From the NCBI GenBank assembly GCA_947396885.1, contig OX377205.1, forward strand, positions 69,536,969-69,600,968: a stretch of DNA of 64,000 nucleotides. Reading direction: 5' to 3'. Each line of letters opens with the position of its first letter. The first letter of the stretch is position 1. The notes under the pieces were generated by a model, which saw only the letters and a list, made by a program, of their open reading frames with translations, had not been told where the DNA came from and ran no database searches. This DNA comes from Heligmosomoides polygyrus polygyrus (Eukaryota > Nematoda > Chromadorea > Rhabditida > Heligmosomidae). A program made the position numbers and the translations under genes. Shown here one piece after another: positions 43,521 through 54,310 of the stretch.

Positions 43521-46430
43521 GGCGATGTCCGTTCCTCCACGTGATGCCACTGGAAACTGCTTGCTTTTGCAAGCCGAGCCAAACACGGACATTCGAATGC
43601 AGGCGACAGGCCCTAGTGACAGGCCGGCCTACGAACATTTTGTGTCACATCATATGGTTGATGGCGTTTCAGATTTCTCGAGATAATGCTACGGCGTCCG
43701 CGGGAGCCGACGCGCACTCGCAAAGCCCGGCGAGTGTGAAAAGTGTGCGAGGGTCCCTGATGCGAGGATGGCATCGTGGGGCAACTGAGCTAGTCCGAAA
43801 GTCCCGTAACGTAAGCAAGACCCGGGTGGCAACGTTGAATGTGGGTACGTTGACGGGCCGCTCGTGCGAGTTGGTAGAAGCACTGGAGCGAAGAAAGATA
43901 GATTTCTGTGCGGTGCAGGAGACGAGGTGGTCCTGCAGCAAGTCACGGGACATAGGACGTGGCATCAAGGCCGTTCTATGTGGAAGTCCCAGGACCACCA
44001 GTGGTGTCGGTGTAATCGTCTCCGAGCGTTTCCGTGACGCGATTGCAAGCGTAGAACGTTTCGATGACCGCTTGATGAAGATTGTTGTCGCCGTAGAAGA
44101 GCGACGATGCCATTTCTTTTCTGCGTATGCTCCGCAGACAGGCTGTTCCGAGCAAACCAAGGACGAGTTCTGGTCCCTGCTTGATGAGAAGACAGCGGAA
44201 GTACCGTCCCAAGATATGGTTGTTGTGGCAGGTGACCTTAATGGTCACGTCGGAGCAACGAAAGACGGCTACAACTGTCATGGTGGTTTTGGATATGGGT
44301 CGCGCAACGCCGATGGTGAGCGTATACTTGAGTATGCAGACTCACATGACCTCACCATCGTGAACAAGAAAATTTCGAAAGCGTGACTCCCACCTCATCT
44401 CGTTTTATAGCGGGAATGCTAAAACGCAGATTGACTATGTCCTTGTTAGGCGTCGCGACCAAGGCCTTGTCACAGACGCGAAGACCGTGCCGTATGAGAC
44501 GGTTGCCACACATCGTGCCACCACCACTGCCACACATCGCGCCACCACCACTGATCTGCTCGCTTAAGATCACACCTCCGAGGTGTAAACATGTTGAGCG
44601 ATGTGGGTCGGCTAGAATCAAATGGTGGCGACTGAAAGAGAAGGAAGCGGCAGTGATTTCTCGCATTCGGTTGCCGACAGTGACAACTGTCGACGAAACC
44701 TGGAAGGACGCTACCGATGCGATAACTCGGGCTGCACGCCTTGAACTCGGCACAACGAAGCCTGGACGACGCTGGGTCGACAAGCAGGCATGGCTGTGGA
44801 CTGATGATGTCAGAGAGAAAGTCCGAGAAAAGAAACGGCTCTATCACGTGTTTATCGGTGATAAAACAGTCCATAATTGGCGGAACTATCGAGAAGCAAA
44901 GAAAGCGGCAAAGAAGGCAGTGGCCGCTGCTAAAGCCGCATACTACGCTGATGTCAGCAAAAAATTGGAAACGCGCGATGGTGAGCGTTATATTTACCGA
45001 CTCACCAAAGCTCGCTGTCGCCAAGCAGAAGACATTGAGAAGTTCTTTGGCATTAACAACGAGAGCGGTCATCTTCTGATGGATCGTAAGAGTGCCGTGA
45101 AGCGATGGCACGACTACTTCGAGGAAATCTCGAATGTAGAATTTGAACATCCTGCTGTTCCTTTTGCATCACCTGTATACGGTCCCGTTCAGAAGATCAC
45201 AGTGAGCGAAACTGAGGCAGCCCTGAGGAAGATGAAGTCAGGCAAAGCCACTGGTCCCGATGACCTGCCAGCTGACCTGTGGAAGTCGAACGGCTGGTGC
45301 CCTGCTGACTGGCTGACTGCGTTTTTCAATCAGGTTGTTGCTGAGAAGAAAGTGCCTGAGGGTTGGCAGCAAAGCACGACCATCCCGATTTGGAAGAGAA
45401 GGGCAGTCCTGCAGACTGCTCCAATTACCGTCCGATTCGCTTGCTTTCGCACACCATGAAAATCTTTGAGCGAATTGTCGACGGACGTATCCGGGATGTC
45501 GTACAGCTTTCCACGAACCAGTGTGGTTTCGTATCTGGCTGTGGCACCGTTGATGCCATTCACGCCGTTCGTCTTCTGCTAGAGAAGCACCGCGAAAAAC
45601 AGAAACCGGTGCATTTTGCCTTCCTGGACTTGGAGAAGGCCTTCGACCGCGTTCCGCGAGATGTTATATGGTACGCGTTGCGACAACATGGTATCCCTGA
45701 AGAGCATATTGAGTGGGTGCGCATTCTATACTCTTGCCCAAGGAGTCGAGTGCGAGCGCCAGCGGGCACCTCGATGGAGTTTCCCATCTCTGTGGGGGTG
45801 CATCAGGGATCTGCGCTATCCCCACTGCTCTTCGTGGTCGTGATGGATGCAATCTCACGAGATCTCCAAATGGCGGCACCTTGGACGCTGATGACGACGT
45901 CATGCTATGCTGACGACGTCATGCTTGCATGTGAAGACAAAACCGAACTCGAGCGACAGGCACAGGCGTGGTGCGATCGTTTGGCATTGTTCGGTCTCAA
46001 GCTAAACGTCAAAAAGACGGTGCTGAGTGCTGGCCCGTGACGAAGGAAGTTGAAAGCCGCCTCAGTGTAATGGAGACGAAGATGCTACGGTGGACGGCTG
46101 GAGTTACGCGTTTGGACCGCGTTCGTAGCGACACCGTACGACAGAGGTTCGGTGTCGCCCCGATATCCGAGAAGCTGCGCGAAGCTCGTCTTCGATGGTA
46201 CGGCCACGTCCTCCGCGCTAACGACGACACCGTGTGTAAGATTGGCCTGAATCTTGTGGTCCCTGGAAAGCGGCCCAGAGGACGCCCGAAGCAACGTTGG
46301 CTAGATACGTTGCGCTTGGACTTAGAGATGGCTGGTGTGCACCCTGATCAAGCATTTGATCGGGAGAATTGGCGTCACCACACCAAAAGAGCGGATCCCG
46401 CCACCAAGCGGGACAGACGCTAATGAAAAT
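43521..46430 (+). mobile_element. RTE-type LINE copy B (endonuclease plus reverse transcriptase)
   Basis: One long ORF broken by few lesions. The endonuclease has VATLNVGTLTGRSCELVEAL, VQETRWSCSKSRD, FFSAYAPQTGCSEQTKDEFW, VVVAGDLNGHVGATKDGYN and, after a frameshift near 44365, KTQIDYVLVRRRDQ. A Lys/Arg-rich connector follows. The RT has GKATGPDDLPADLWKS, TTIPIWK, a frameshift near 45400, CSNYRPIRLLSHTMK, FAFLDLEKAFDRVPRD, VGVHQGSALSPLLFVVVMDA, the catalytic CYADDVMLACED and GLKLNVKKT. A deletion near 46022 joins this to ECWPVTKEVE; the C-terminal SVMETKMLRWTAGVTRLDRV and RPRGRPKQRWLDTLRLDLEM run to the stop at 46421-46423. RTE elements move by target-primed reverse transcription; this copy is disabled. 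Confidence 0.9.
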
Positions 46431-46439
46431 GATGACTGG

Positions 46440-48403
46440 ACGACACATTTTTTATTACTTGGAAAGTGGCATTTTCAAAATCGACGTTTTCAATAGAAGA
46501 TATTTTTTCTAATTGAAGAGAAAGCTCATAGAGGTTTTATCTTGTCAAATTCTTTTTTCTGTTTAATACACGGTAAAAAATCTATAATTTCTGTAACGTT
46601 CCTCCACATCGTAAGGTGGATTGATTTCGCATCCTTCGTTGGAGCAAATTCAATACGAAAATCGAGTATCAATGATGTCTTCTTCATGTGGACCAAGAAT
46701 AATTACTTGAAAGCACAGTCTTTTTTAGAGAACGCAGTTGCTAGCACCTAACTGGCCATAATTCGTAGGGTATTTTAAGCTTCTGAAAAATCAGTAACGC
46801 CCTGAAGATACATAGAAAAAAGGCAGTTCTTTCATTTAAATCCATCTTTTTAAAATTCAAATTTTGCATTTGTCTTTGTGAAAAAAATCTGTAAAAGTGT
46901 CAGCGGTTTCGTTTTTTAGTCGGAGTTTTATAACGGATACAAGTGCACAAACTATAGCACATTTTGTTGCTAGGAGTTGGTAATAAAGATCTTAAATGTA
47001 GAAGAAGTATACCCCAAGGAGAGTTTTCAAAAACTGCAAAACTTGACTTTGAAGCAAGTTCTTACGCACTTGCGTATAAGTCCAGCAACTGAGCCGGAGC
47101 TTCTTATGCTCCAGCTTCTTTTCTACTTCCAAGCAGTGAATGAGGGCCTGCGATGTCCAATATCTGAAGGGTGGACTGGGCGTTCATTGGATGGAAAAAC
47201 TCGCGCTACCACATCTCTGCACTCACAGCATGTGCCTAAAAAACTGCGGACATTCTTGTGCTACCAGTTGTCCATCTCCACCGCGACGGCGATGACCACT
47301 CGTCGCCTAAGCGAGGTGGGAAGGGGCAAGTGCAGTACATTGAGGGAGTTTTGTCAGCTTTCGCCGACTAAATTCAAGGACTCAAAGCTCGGCCCACTAT
47401 GCAACTTTTCATCTCTAGCGATGTGAACACCGTTAGTGGCACCACTCCCTCAAAAGCCTCCGTCTGAGATGCTTGAAACCCCCATTGGCATCAAATTTGA
47501 TCGCCGAAAATATCTCCTATAGAAGAGTAGCTCCATGATAAGAAACGTTATGTTAGATCAATCAGAAAACCTTGTGTCGTTTGTCATTTTTTCCTTCTTT
47601 ACAATCTCGCTCAGTCTTAATAATAGTGGTATAGCTTACTGCTCCTTCCCAAACCTGTCCTTCCTCGAAAGCAATGCTGCGAACAACACCTAGCTACAAA
47701 AAGCGCCGTGAAGTTGAGCGTTTGGAAAGGTTGTTTGTTTGTTTTTGTTAACTCCTTCTCGTTATCTTGTTTCCTGTTTTATTATTTCTGCTTGTTAACT
47801 ATCTGTGAGAACGTCATCACAATGATTGCTTCCAACGACTGCAGTGCACTATCACTTTTTGGAATTTTCTGTACATGTCGCTTGTCGCACTATCACTTTT
47901 TGGAATTTTCTGTACAGCAGACGTGCAGCGGAGGTGCGGGAACGCGCAGTGGCTCCTAGCGTAACCGCGGCAGCCAACGGCGGCACCCATCCCACGGTGC
48001 GCGATTACGGTCGGTTCTGCCTGTTCCTGCACCTCGGCTGTGCGTCCCTATCGAATTTTTGGTTTCTACGGCTTTTGTTGCCGGCGAGAACCACCTATGT
48101 CTCCAGATGCCATTAGTGTTGTTTCTCACAACTAGTCGAATAAAAATATTAATTTAATGTAATAATGTATAGACGCGAAAACAATATAACTGAACTAGAA
48201 ACCACTGCAAGCCTGTTCTCCAGATCCACCTTGACCAACAGTACACAAGATAAATAAAAGTAATCGCCACGAAGTCATGAACCAATAAAGGTCGATTTGC
48301 ATTGCATCGATTTTTTCGTATCAGTCGCTGCATGTTTGCAGACCGCACCGATACGATACTGTCTGTGCCTGGCGGGAGCAGCTCTCGATCGGATGGATAG
48401 TAT
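46440..48403. other. No recognised gene
   Basis: About 2 kb downstream of RTE copy B. A 149-codon open frame at 46977-47426 is the longest, but it has no recognised domain and no splice context I can defend. A 33-bp segment around CACTATCACTTTTTGGAATT is tandemly repeated (about 47848 and 47888). Confidence 0.4.
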
Positions 48404-48540
48404 CAGGGATGGGCGGAAATTTTGAACATTTTCCCAGAAAACAGAAAATCGCTTTCGTCAGAAAACAGAAATCAGAAAACAGAAAAGCCGAAAACGCCAG
48501 AAAATCAGAAAACAGAAATCAGAATACAGAAAATTTGGAA
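48404..48540. repeat. Terminal segment of a hAT-like repeat with AGAAAACAG simple repeats
   Basis: It begins CAGGGATGGGCGGAAATTTTG, a hAT-style end, followed by multiple CAGAAAACAG/CAGAAATCAG units. The inverse of the first 15 bases occurs at 53277-53291. No transposase is visible between them. Confidence 0.5.
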
Positions 48541-49261
48541 ATTATCACACGATCTAATTATTTTACCCAAAGATTCATTTTTCCAGTAGCAAATGCTTTT
48601 GTATGACTAGAAATGTAGTCGTAGACCAGCGTTTTAATTTGTAAGCGTTTATAAACATTTCTAGTACATTCCAGTCTACTGCAATCAGCAAGTTGTAAAT
48701 CTGGACTGATAGATCCTAGGAATCTCGACACGTGAAGTACCCAACATTACTCATCAGCCCCGTTTCACCGCGAACACCTCAATCAGATAATGGTCCCACT
48801 AGTAAGAAACTTTTAGAGTACCGAACACGATGAATCAGTGATCACTGTTTCCATATTTCAACTCAATTGCTTGAGTTTGTAGACGCACTCTCGCAACATA
48901 CTCTGAAGCTGTGCAGAGATTCGTTGAGTATTACTGGCTCCGCTAGAATCTGTATTCCTAGTTCGTTTCGTTCTTGGTCATACCTTTCCTTGTAAGTAGC
49001 CTAGTTTCCGCGTAACTGAAAGTTCTCAGGCCAACTCACCAATGCTCTTTACAGCACTTAGTTACTGCTTAGCCGACTTAAGCTGATGTGCATTGGCTTG
49101 GTGCCTTACAGTACAGTACGAGATTTTGACTGAAGGAGCTGTCAGCACAACAGATCTTAGGTGAAGGTGCTTTTTGAATGCGTAGACACCATATAATGAA
49201 GGCCGAGCATATACCCTCTTTATCACATTATTATTTCATCTCATATCTATATATCATATTA

Positions 49262-50309
49262 TTAGGTTGTAACGAAATAAATGGCACTGAACCACTGTAA
49301 ATTTAAACAGTTAATATCTCGGCTTGTAGGCAAGTTTATTAATCGAAATAAAAACCTTCTGATTCTACACATCTTTGCCAACGTGACACAAGCTTTTTTA
49401 TACCAGTAGCATAAGAAACTCGCCTTCGGTTTACCAAGGCCGGCCGGATATCTTTCAACTTTTTCATCATTTCTTCAATTTCAATGCAGTACTTCTCTGC
49501 CGTGATGGATTCACCGGGAGGGAGGAAGTTGTGGTGAATAATTCCCAGCGAACACCACTATACTGTCACCATTACTTTCTTTTGGTGCAATTCCGGCTTC
49601 GCAAAAACCTTGGGGCTCTCATCGCTGTCCACCCACTGTGCCGATCGTCGCCTGTTGTCGTACATTATCCATTTCTCGTCACAGGTTACGATGCGATCAA
49701 GGAATGGGTCCGTTTCGTTCCGTAGAAGCAGTGCGGACGAGATCTCATATCGTCGGTTTCTTTGCTCCTCAAACAGCTCGTGAGGCCCCATCTTTCCAGC
49801 TTTTTGGTCTTTCCAATTTCCTTCAGATGCCGGGCAGTTGTGTTGTGACTGACGCGAAGAACCTTCGCTATCACCCTGGTACCTTTGTGTGGATCCTCCT
49901 CTACCACATCTCTCAGCTTGTCCTCATCAACATCACTATGCCTCCCACGACCTTCATGTTCTTCCAAGCTCTCATCTCCATTCCGGAACTTCTGATACCA
50001 GCGATACGCCGTCCTAATTATGGAACATCCTTGACCGAATGCGGCGTTGATCTCCCCGTCCGCATCCTTAGCAGTAGTGCCCAGCTTGAATTCATACAAA
50101 TGCCTCGGATTACCCTTTTGTCCATCTGAAAAAAGTCAATAAAACTCTAAAGTTTTCCCACCTTTACACAGAAAGTTTGGTACCCACCGGTAGAGCAAAG
50201 TTTGCGCTTTTAAATGATATGCCACGTGTTACGGTTTGTTTTTGATTAAACGCGTAAAACGCGCCAAAAAATGGCGCGAGCTAGTGCCATTTAATTCGCT
50301 ACAACCTAA
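49262..50309 (-). mobile_element. mariner transposon with C-terminal transposase deletion
   Basis: The ends are TTAGGTTGTAACGAAATAAA at the left and its near inverse at the right (TTAATTCGCTACAACCTAA), with TA duplications at 49260-49261 and 50310-50311. On the - strand the frames give YRWYQKFRNGDESLEEHEGR, DEDKLRDVVEEDP, ARHLKEIGKTKKLERW, LRNETDPFLDRIVTCDEKWI (first catalytic Asp), NRRRSAQWVDSDESPKVF and LHQKKVMVTV. The reading then passes from IIHHNFLPPGESITAE and DIRPALVNRRR directly to YATGIKKLVSRWQRCVE. The segment with the second and third catalytic Asp residues (about 75 codons) is gone. At 1048 bp it is a non-autonomous deletion derivative. Confidence 0.9.
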
Positions 50310-50311
50310 TA

Positions 50312-51440
50312 CATCTCAGTGGAAGACCAGCAGAACCGCCTTGCTGTACAGAGGAGTGCACGACATTAGCAACAATCGCCTGATCTGCCTGATGTACGTA
50401 GTCTATAAGCTGTTAACTCGAGTCCTCCTGAATAGGATCGGCAGAACGCTGGATGAAGTACAGTCATGGGAACAAGCAGGATTTCAGAGAGGATTCAGTA
50501 CGATCGACCATCATTACGAAGCTTATCGAAGTGTCGCGAGAGTACAAAGTGTCAAAGTGAACAGAGAGGTTCGCTGAGAGGGTACTATATCCCCGGTTCT
50601 CTTCTGCGCCACCCTTCAAAACGTCATTCGACAACTAGAATGGGAAGACATGAGAGTGAAAGACGACAGACGGCACCTACACCATCTAACACCGAGCGCT
50701 AGCTAGGCAGAGCAAATGCTTGCTGGCTCCGACTGTGTATGTGGGAACGTTGGACTACAGCTGAATCTTACGAAGACGATGTTCATGAGGAACGGACAAG
50801 TTTCTGACGCCCCACTCTCACTCAACTGGGTCGTGAAGTCAACATGATCAACTAACTAGCGCCGGAGCTGGGAAGGAGGATGCGAGCGGCTTGAGGAGCT
50901 GTCAAGGGAGTCGTGGAGAAGACGCAGAACGTCGGGTTCCGTACCCACCTTTTCGATTTCACTGTTCTTCCTGCCCTAAAAGACGCATCAGAGACCTGGG
51001 CTCTACGAAAGCAGGATGAACAAGCGATCAGTGTCGCGCAGCGGGGAATCGAGAGGACAATGCTAGGAGTGACACGACTCATGTAAGTGAGAGAAGGCCT
51101 CAAGACTTCCGAGCTTCGCCGACGTTCGAAGATCAGGGACGCTGTCGCATAGGCCAAGTCGTCGAAAATTAGGCGGGCCACGTAATGCGCTTCGCAGACA
51201 CCGAGTGGACGAGAGCCATCACCGACTAGACTCCACGGAATGTCAAGAGAACACCAGGATGCCCACCTATGCGTTGGTCGGACTTCGTCAAAGCTCTGAA
51301 TAAACAATATAACGCTGTTCGTGTCCCTCGTGCGAAAAGGATTCTTTAGATACCCTGGCACGTGGCATGGACGTGTTGAGACGCTGCTGATGCCCGCTTA
51401 AACAACTCGATGATCAATGGGACGACAGATGATATAAGTG
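50312..51440 (+). pseudogene. RTE-type LINE, reverse transcriptase and C-terminal fragment
   Basis: Starting with QWKTSRTALL it reads NNRLICLMYVVYKLLTRVLL, GRTLDEVQSWEQAGFQRGFS (RT fingers), then after frameshifts LEWEDMRVK, LQLNLTKTMFMRNGQVSDAP, HLFDFTVLPALKDASETWAL, RTMLGVTRLM and, near 51240-51340, VKRTPGCPPMRWSDFVKALN. It ends at VRVPRAKRIL, which parallels the fragments at 21.8 and 23.2 kb. The palm block with YADD is lost to a deletion around 50580-50640. It belongs to a family distinct from copies A and B. It starts right at the TA of the mariner at 49262-50309. Confidence 0.8.
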
Positions 51441-51856
51441 ATAAATGAGAATTTCGTGTATCAGTACTGTATCATTGCAGCAGCGAAATCGAAGGTAACT
51501 AAAACTTTTCAGTCTCTTACTAATTTGTGACACCAAGGAGGAATCTTCATAGTTAGAAAAGCAGCTTCGACGAAGGCTCCGCAGAAAGCGATATTGGGGA
51601 TGACCGACTAACAGTGATCAATTTTTAAACCGGAGGTGGAGAATAACCCTACCCACAGTAACTCTAGGAGAAGTGGTTAGTTAGTACATAATTTAATGCC
51701 CCTCAGAATACTAGTTTCAAAGTTTTAATATAAAATTTTTAGTGACAGTTCATGAGTATGCGGCGCAATTACTACACGAGCACATCCAAAAACGCCACAT
51801 GCCTTCCATTTAAGATGCTCGAGAAATACTATTTTGGAATGAAGCTCACTATTCTA

Positions 51857-53115
51857 TTAGGTTGGAAAAAAAGTCTCTTCACACTTCGAAATTTTTTTAC
51901 CCTTCCCCTTGTAAACGCACTAGCCAATGTTGATTGCTGATTTCGTAATCCTATCACACTTGTCTACCTTCGCACGCAGACACAGGTTAAGACTCTTCTT
52001 GTAATTCGTTATCCATCCAATCTTCCGAACTCAATGCCAGATCTACCTCATGGCCGTTTTCAGCACGGCATTCTTCAAGAATTCATTAAAGAATCCACAG
52101 CACGTCAGGCAGCAGACTAAATTAACCACATATATGGCTTGGGATCTACTACTCATCGCGCCTGTTATGAGTGGTTCGGAAAGTCTTTAAAGGGAAATTA
52201 TTCACTGAGGGCAAAGCATGGTCAGGAAGGCCAACTGGATTGGACGACAGTGAACTACACCATCTTCTTCGTACCGATAGTTGGCAGACGACACGTCAGC
52301 TGGCAGAGAAGCTCGAAGTGTCTCATAGGATAGTGGGGATCCATCTGAAGAATCTTGGCTTTCATGGAAATTTGGAGCTTGGATTCCACATGCCCTGTCA
52401 GACACTCAGAAAGGTCGACGGCTCTCCATCGCTGCTTCTCTTCTGTCCAGATAAGGAAGAAAATCGTTTCTTCCGCGGATTTTGACAGGCGAAGAGTCCT
52501 GGGTTCTGTGTGCCAACTTCCGAGGAAAAGGCAATGGGTACAAAAGGGAGAGAGCCCTAAGTCTGATCTCAAGCCCAATGTTCACGAACGGAAGATTCTC
52601 TTGAGTGCTTGGTGGATATCAGAGGAGTGATTTATCGGCAAACTCTCAGAAGTGGAGAGACACTTACTGCTGCCACATACAGTGGCCAACTCCACAAAGT
52701 CGCCGCAGCTTTCCAAGAAAAGAGGCCTGAGAAGTCGAAGGTGATGATCCTGCATGACGATACAAAACCACGTGTTGCAAGACTCACAAGAGAAACAATA
52801 AAGGGGATGGGCTGGGAGGTAATGCCACATCCACCGTATAGCCCTGATCTCGCCCCTACCGACTACCATCTCTTCCGTGCTCTCAGGCAAGAAATTGGAG
52901 AGAAATATTTTGGAACGGATGAAGACCTCAAAAATTGGATTTATCAATGGTTCGACTCCAGAACTGCAGTCTTTTAAGTGAGAGGAATTGGAAAATCACC
53001 CAGTCTTTGGAGAAGTGTAGTAGAACAAAATAGAGTTTATCTCAATTGATTTGACTTTGTAGTTGTGAAGTAATAAATCTTTGAAAAAAATGAAAAGACT
53101 TTTTTTCCAACCTAA
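51857..53115 (+). mobile_element. mariner transposon, near full length, with stops
   Basis: The ends TTAGGTTGGAAAAAAAGTC and their inverse at the right (GACTTTTTTTCCAACCTAA) lie inside TA duplications at 51855-51856 and 53116-53117, giving 1259 bp, close to the usual 1.3 kb. The + frames read ACYEWFGKSLKGNYSL, TDSWQTTRQLAEKLEVSHR (helix-turn-helix), GFLTGEESWVLCANF (first catalytic region, with Glu where DEKW has Asp), TLTAATYSGQLHKVAAAFQE, VMILHDDTKPRVARL (second Asp) and HPPYSPDLAPTDYHLFRALR (third Asp). A TAA interrupts the C-terminus at 52975, and frameshifts lie near 52470 and 52600. It is dead but long, and probably once autonomous. Confidence 0.9.
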
Positions 53116-53164
53116 TATAATACTTTTTGGATTCCTTTCATTATATTTCTGTGATAACATTTTG

Positions 53165-53291
53165 TTTGTAACTCGATTTTCTGTTTTCTGGCCAAATTTT
53201 GTCCATTTTCCCAGAAAACAGAAAACAGAAAAAATTTGTCCAAAATGGCCAGAAAATCAGAAAACAGAAAACAGAAATTCCGCCCATCCCT
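53165..53291. repeat. hAT-like repeat end, inverse of 48404
   Basis: Ends with AATTCCGCCCATCCCT, the inverse of the start at 48405, preceded by several AGAAAACAG units. Internally, TTTTCTGGCCAAATTTTGTCC and its inverse around 53240 make a second small palindrome. Either this is the far end of one element or it is an independent solo copy. Confidence 0.5.
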
Positions 53292-53950
53292 AATGGGAAG
53301 CCCCATTAAATCCGCTGCTAGCGCTGCGCCAGAGGAGGCTGCTGGATGAGTTTTTTCCATTATTTTTATTTATTTTTCGATGTTTTCGGACGATTGCTTC
53401 CCCATTGCCGACCCACCTATGATGTGCCAAGGCGCATCCTAGGTGGATGGAAAATGGTGAAGCAAGCTCCATCAATATTGCAGCACCGCTTACTCCTGTG
53501 TTCTGTTTGTTTGTCTATTTCTCACTGTTTAAAAACCACAACGAGAGAATTGTGTTTCATTCTACCTTTCTCTTCTGCACCATTGGAGCAATCAATCTTC
53601 GCACCTGCAAGTCCATTCTACTGCAATTATGGTGTAAATGTTTTTGAATATTTTGGCTAAATGAACTAGGTGAACTCGGTCCGCAATTTTTGTGGATAAA
53701 GATACGCCACTAGACCCAGGCTAATTTCTAGCAGCACGTAGGGCTGAGCACCTCCCCCCCCCCATCATCTTGCCTGCCATACTCTAGACATCTGCCTCAC
53801 TTTGGTGCGAAGAAAAAACTTTTCATAACTCCTCCGCACTAATGTCGAAATGTCTGCAGCGGAAGTTGATATGCTTAATAGCGTCCGCGGAAATTCAGCA
53901 TTCGAGTAGTTTTGCAATTGAAGCGCCTAAAGTATATACCAAAGTCGAAG
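53292..53950. other. No recognised gene
   Basis: About 650 bp of AT-rich sequence with a C9 run near 53755-53763. Nothing supportable. Confidence 0.35.
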
Positions 53951-54310
53951 TCAAAGAATCATACTGCTTTCGTAGGGTCCAGCTCTGAAGTTTCGCTCTT
54001 CAGAGTTGACATGCCTCACCACAATGGAAACTTTCGTAAGCAAAGGACTGAAATGAGAGTTGTCACCTTTCTATTACACTGAAGAAGTTTTCCACAATCG
54101 TTCGCTTAAAACACATTTCTCATTCGGAAACATTTTTTACTGACCGCACAGTAATCTCCTCACCAATATATCGTACTTCCCAGCTCTGTCCTTTGTGAGT
54201 AATCCTTACAGGCTTGCGCTCGCGGTAGGTGTTCGCTCGTTCTTCTAAATCTCTGTCGATCCCGTCCGACCGGGAACTTCCAAGTAAGGTCGTTTCTTGA
54301 AGCCTCAGCG
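53951..54310 (-). CDS. Candidate two-exon C-terminal coding segment, unknown protein
   Basis: On the - strand, a frame open from about 54310 to 54145 reads QETTLLGSSRSDGIDRDLEE, RANTYRERKPVRITHKGQSW and EVRYIGEEITV. It ends at a GTCAGT donor (from 54144). A TTTCAG acceptor before 54047 resumes in the matching phase with RPLLTKVSIVVRHVNSEERN and FRAGPYESSMIL, then a TGA at 53953-53951. The charged, soluble-looking composition, the phase match and canonical splice signals are the only evidence. No family is recognised and no upstream exon or poly(A) signal was found. It could be the 3' end of a host gene running from about 55 kb, or chance. Confidence 0.35.

Noticed and set aside
46977..47426. 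149-codon + strand open frame downstream of RTE copy B
   Set aside because: No similarity that I recognise, and low-complexity residue use. A weak frame in another phase (KGQVQYIEGVLSAFAD) was equally uninformative.
48430..48540. CRISPR-like array of AGAAAACAG units
   Set aside because: The units are short, contiguous and imperfect, with no spacers. They are simple repeats within a transposon end in a eukaryotic genome.
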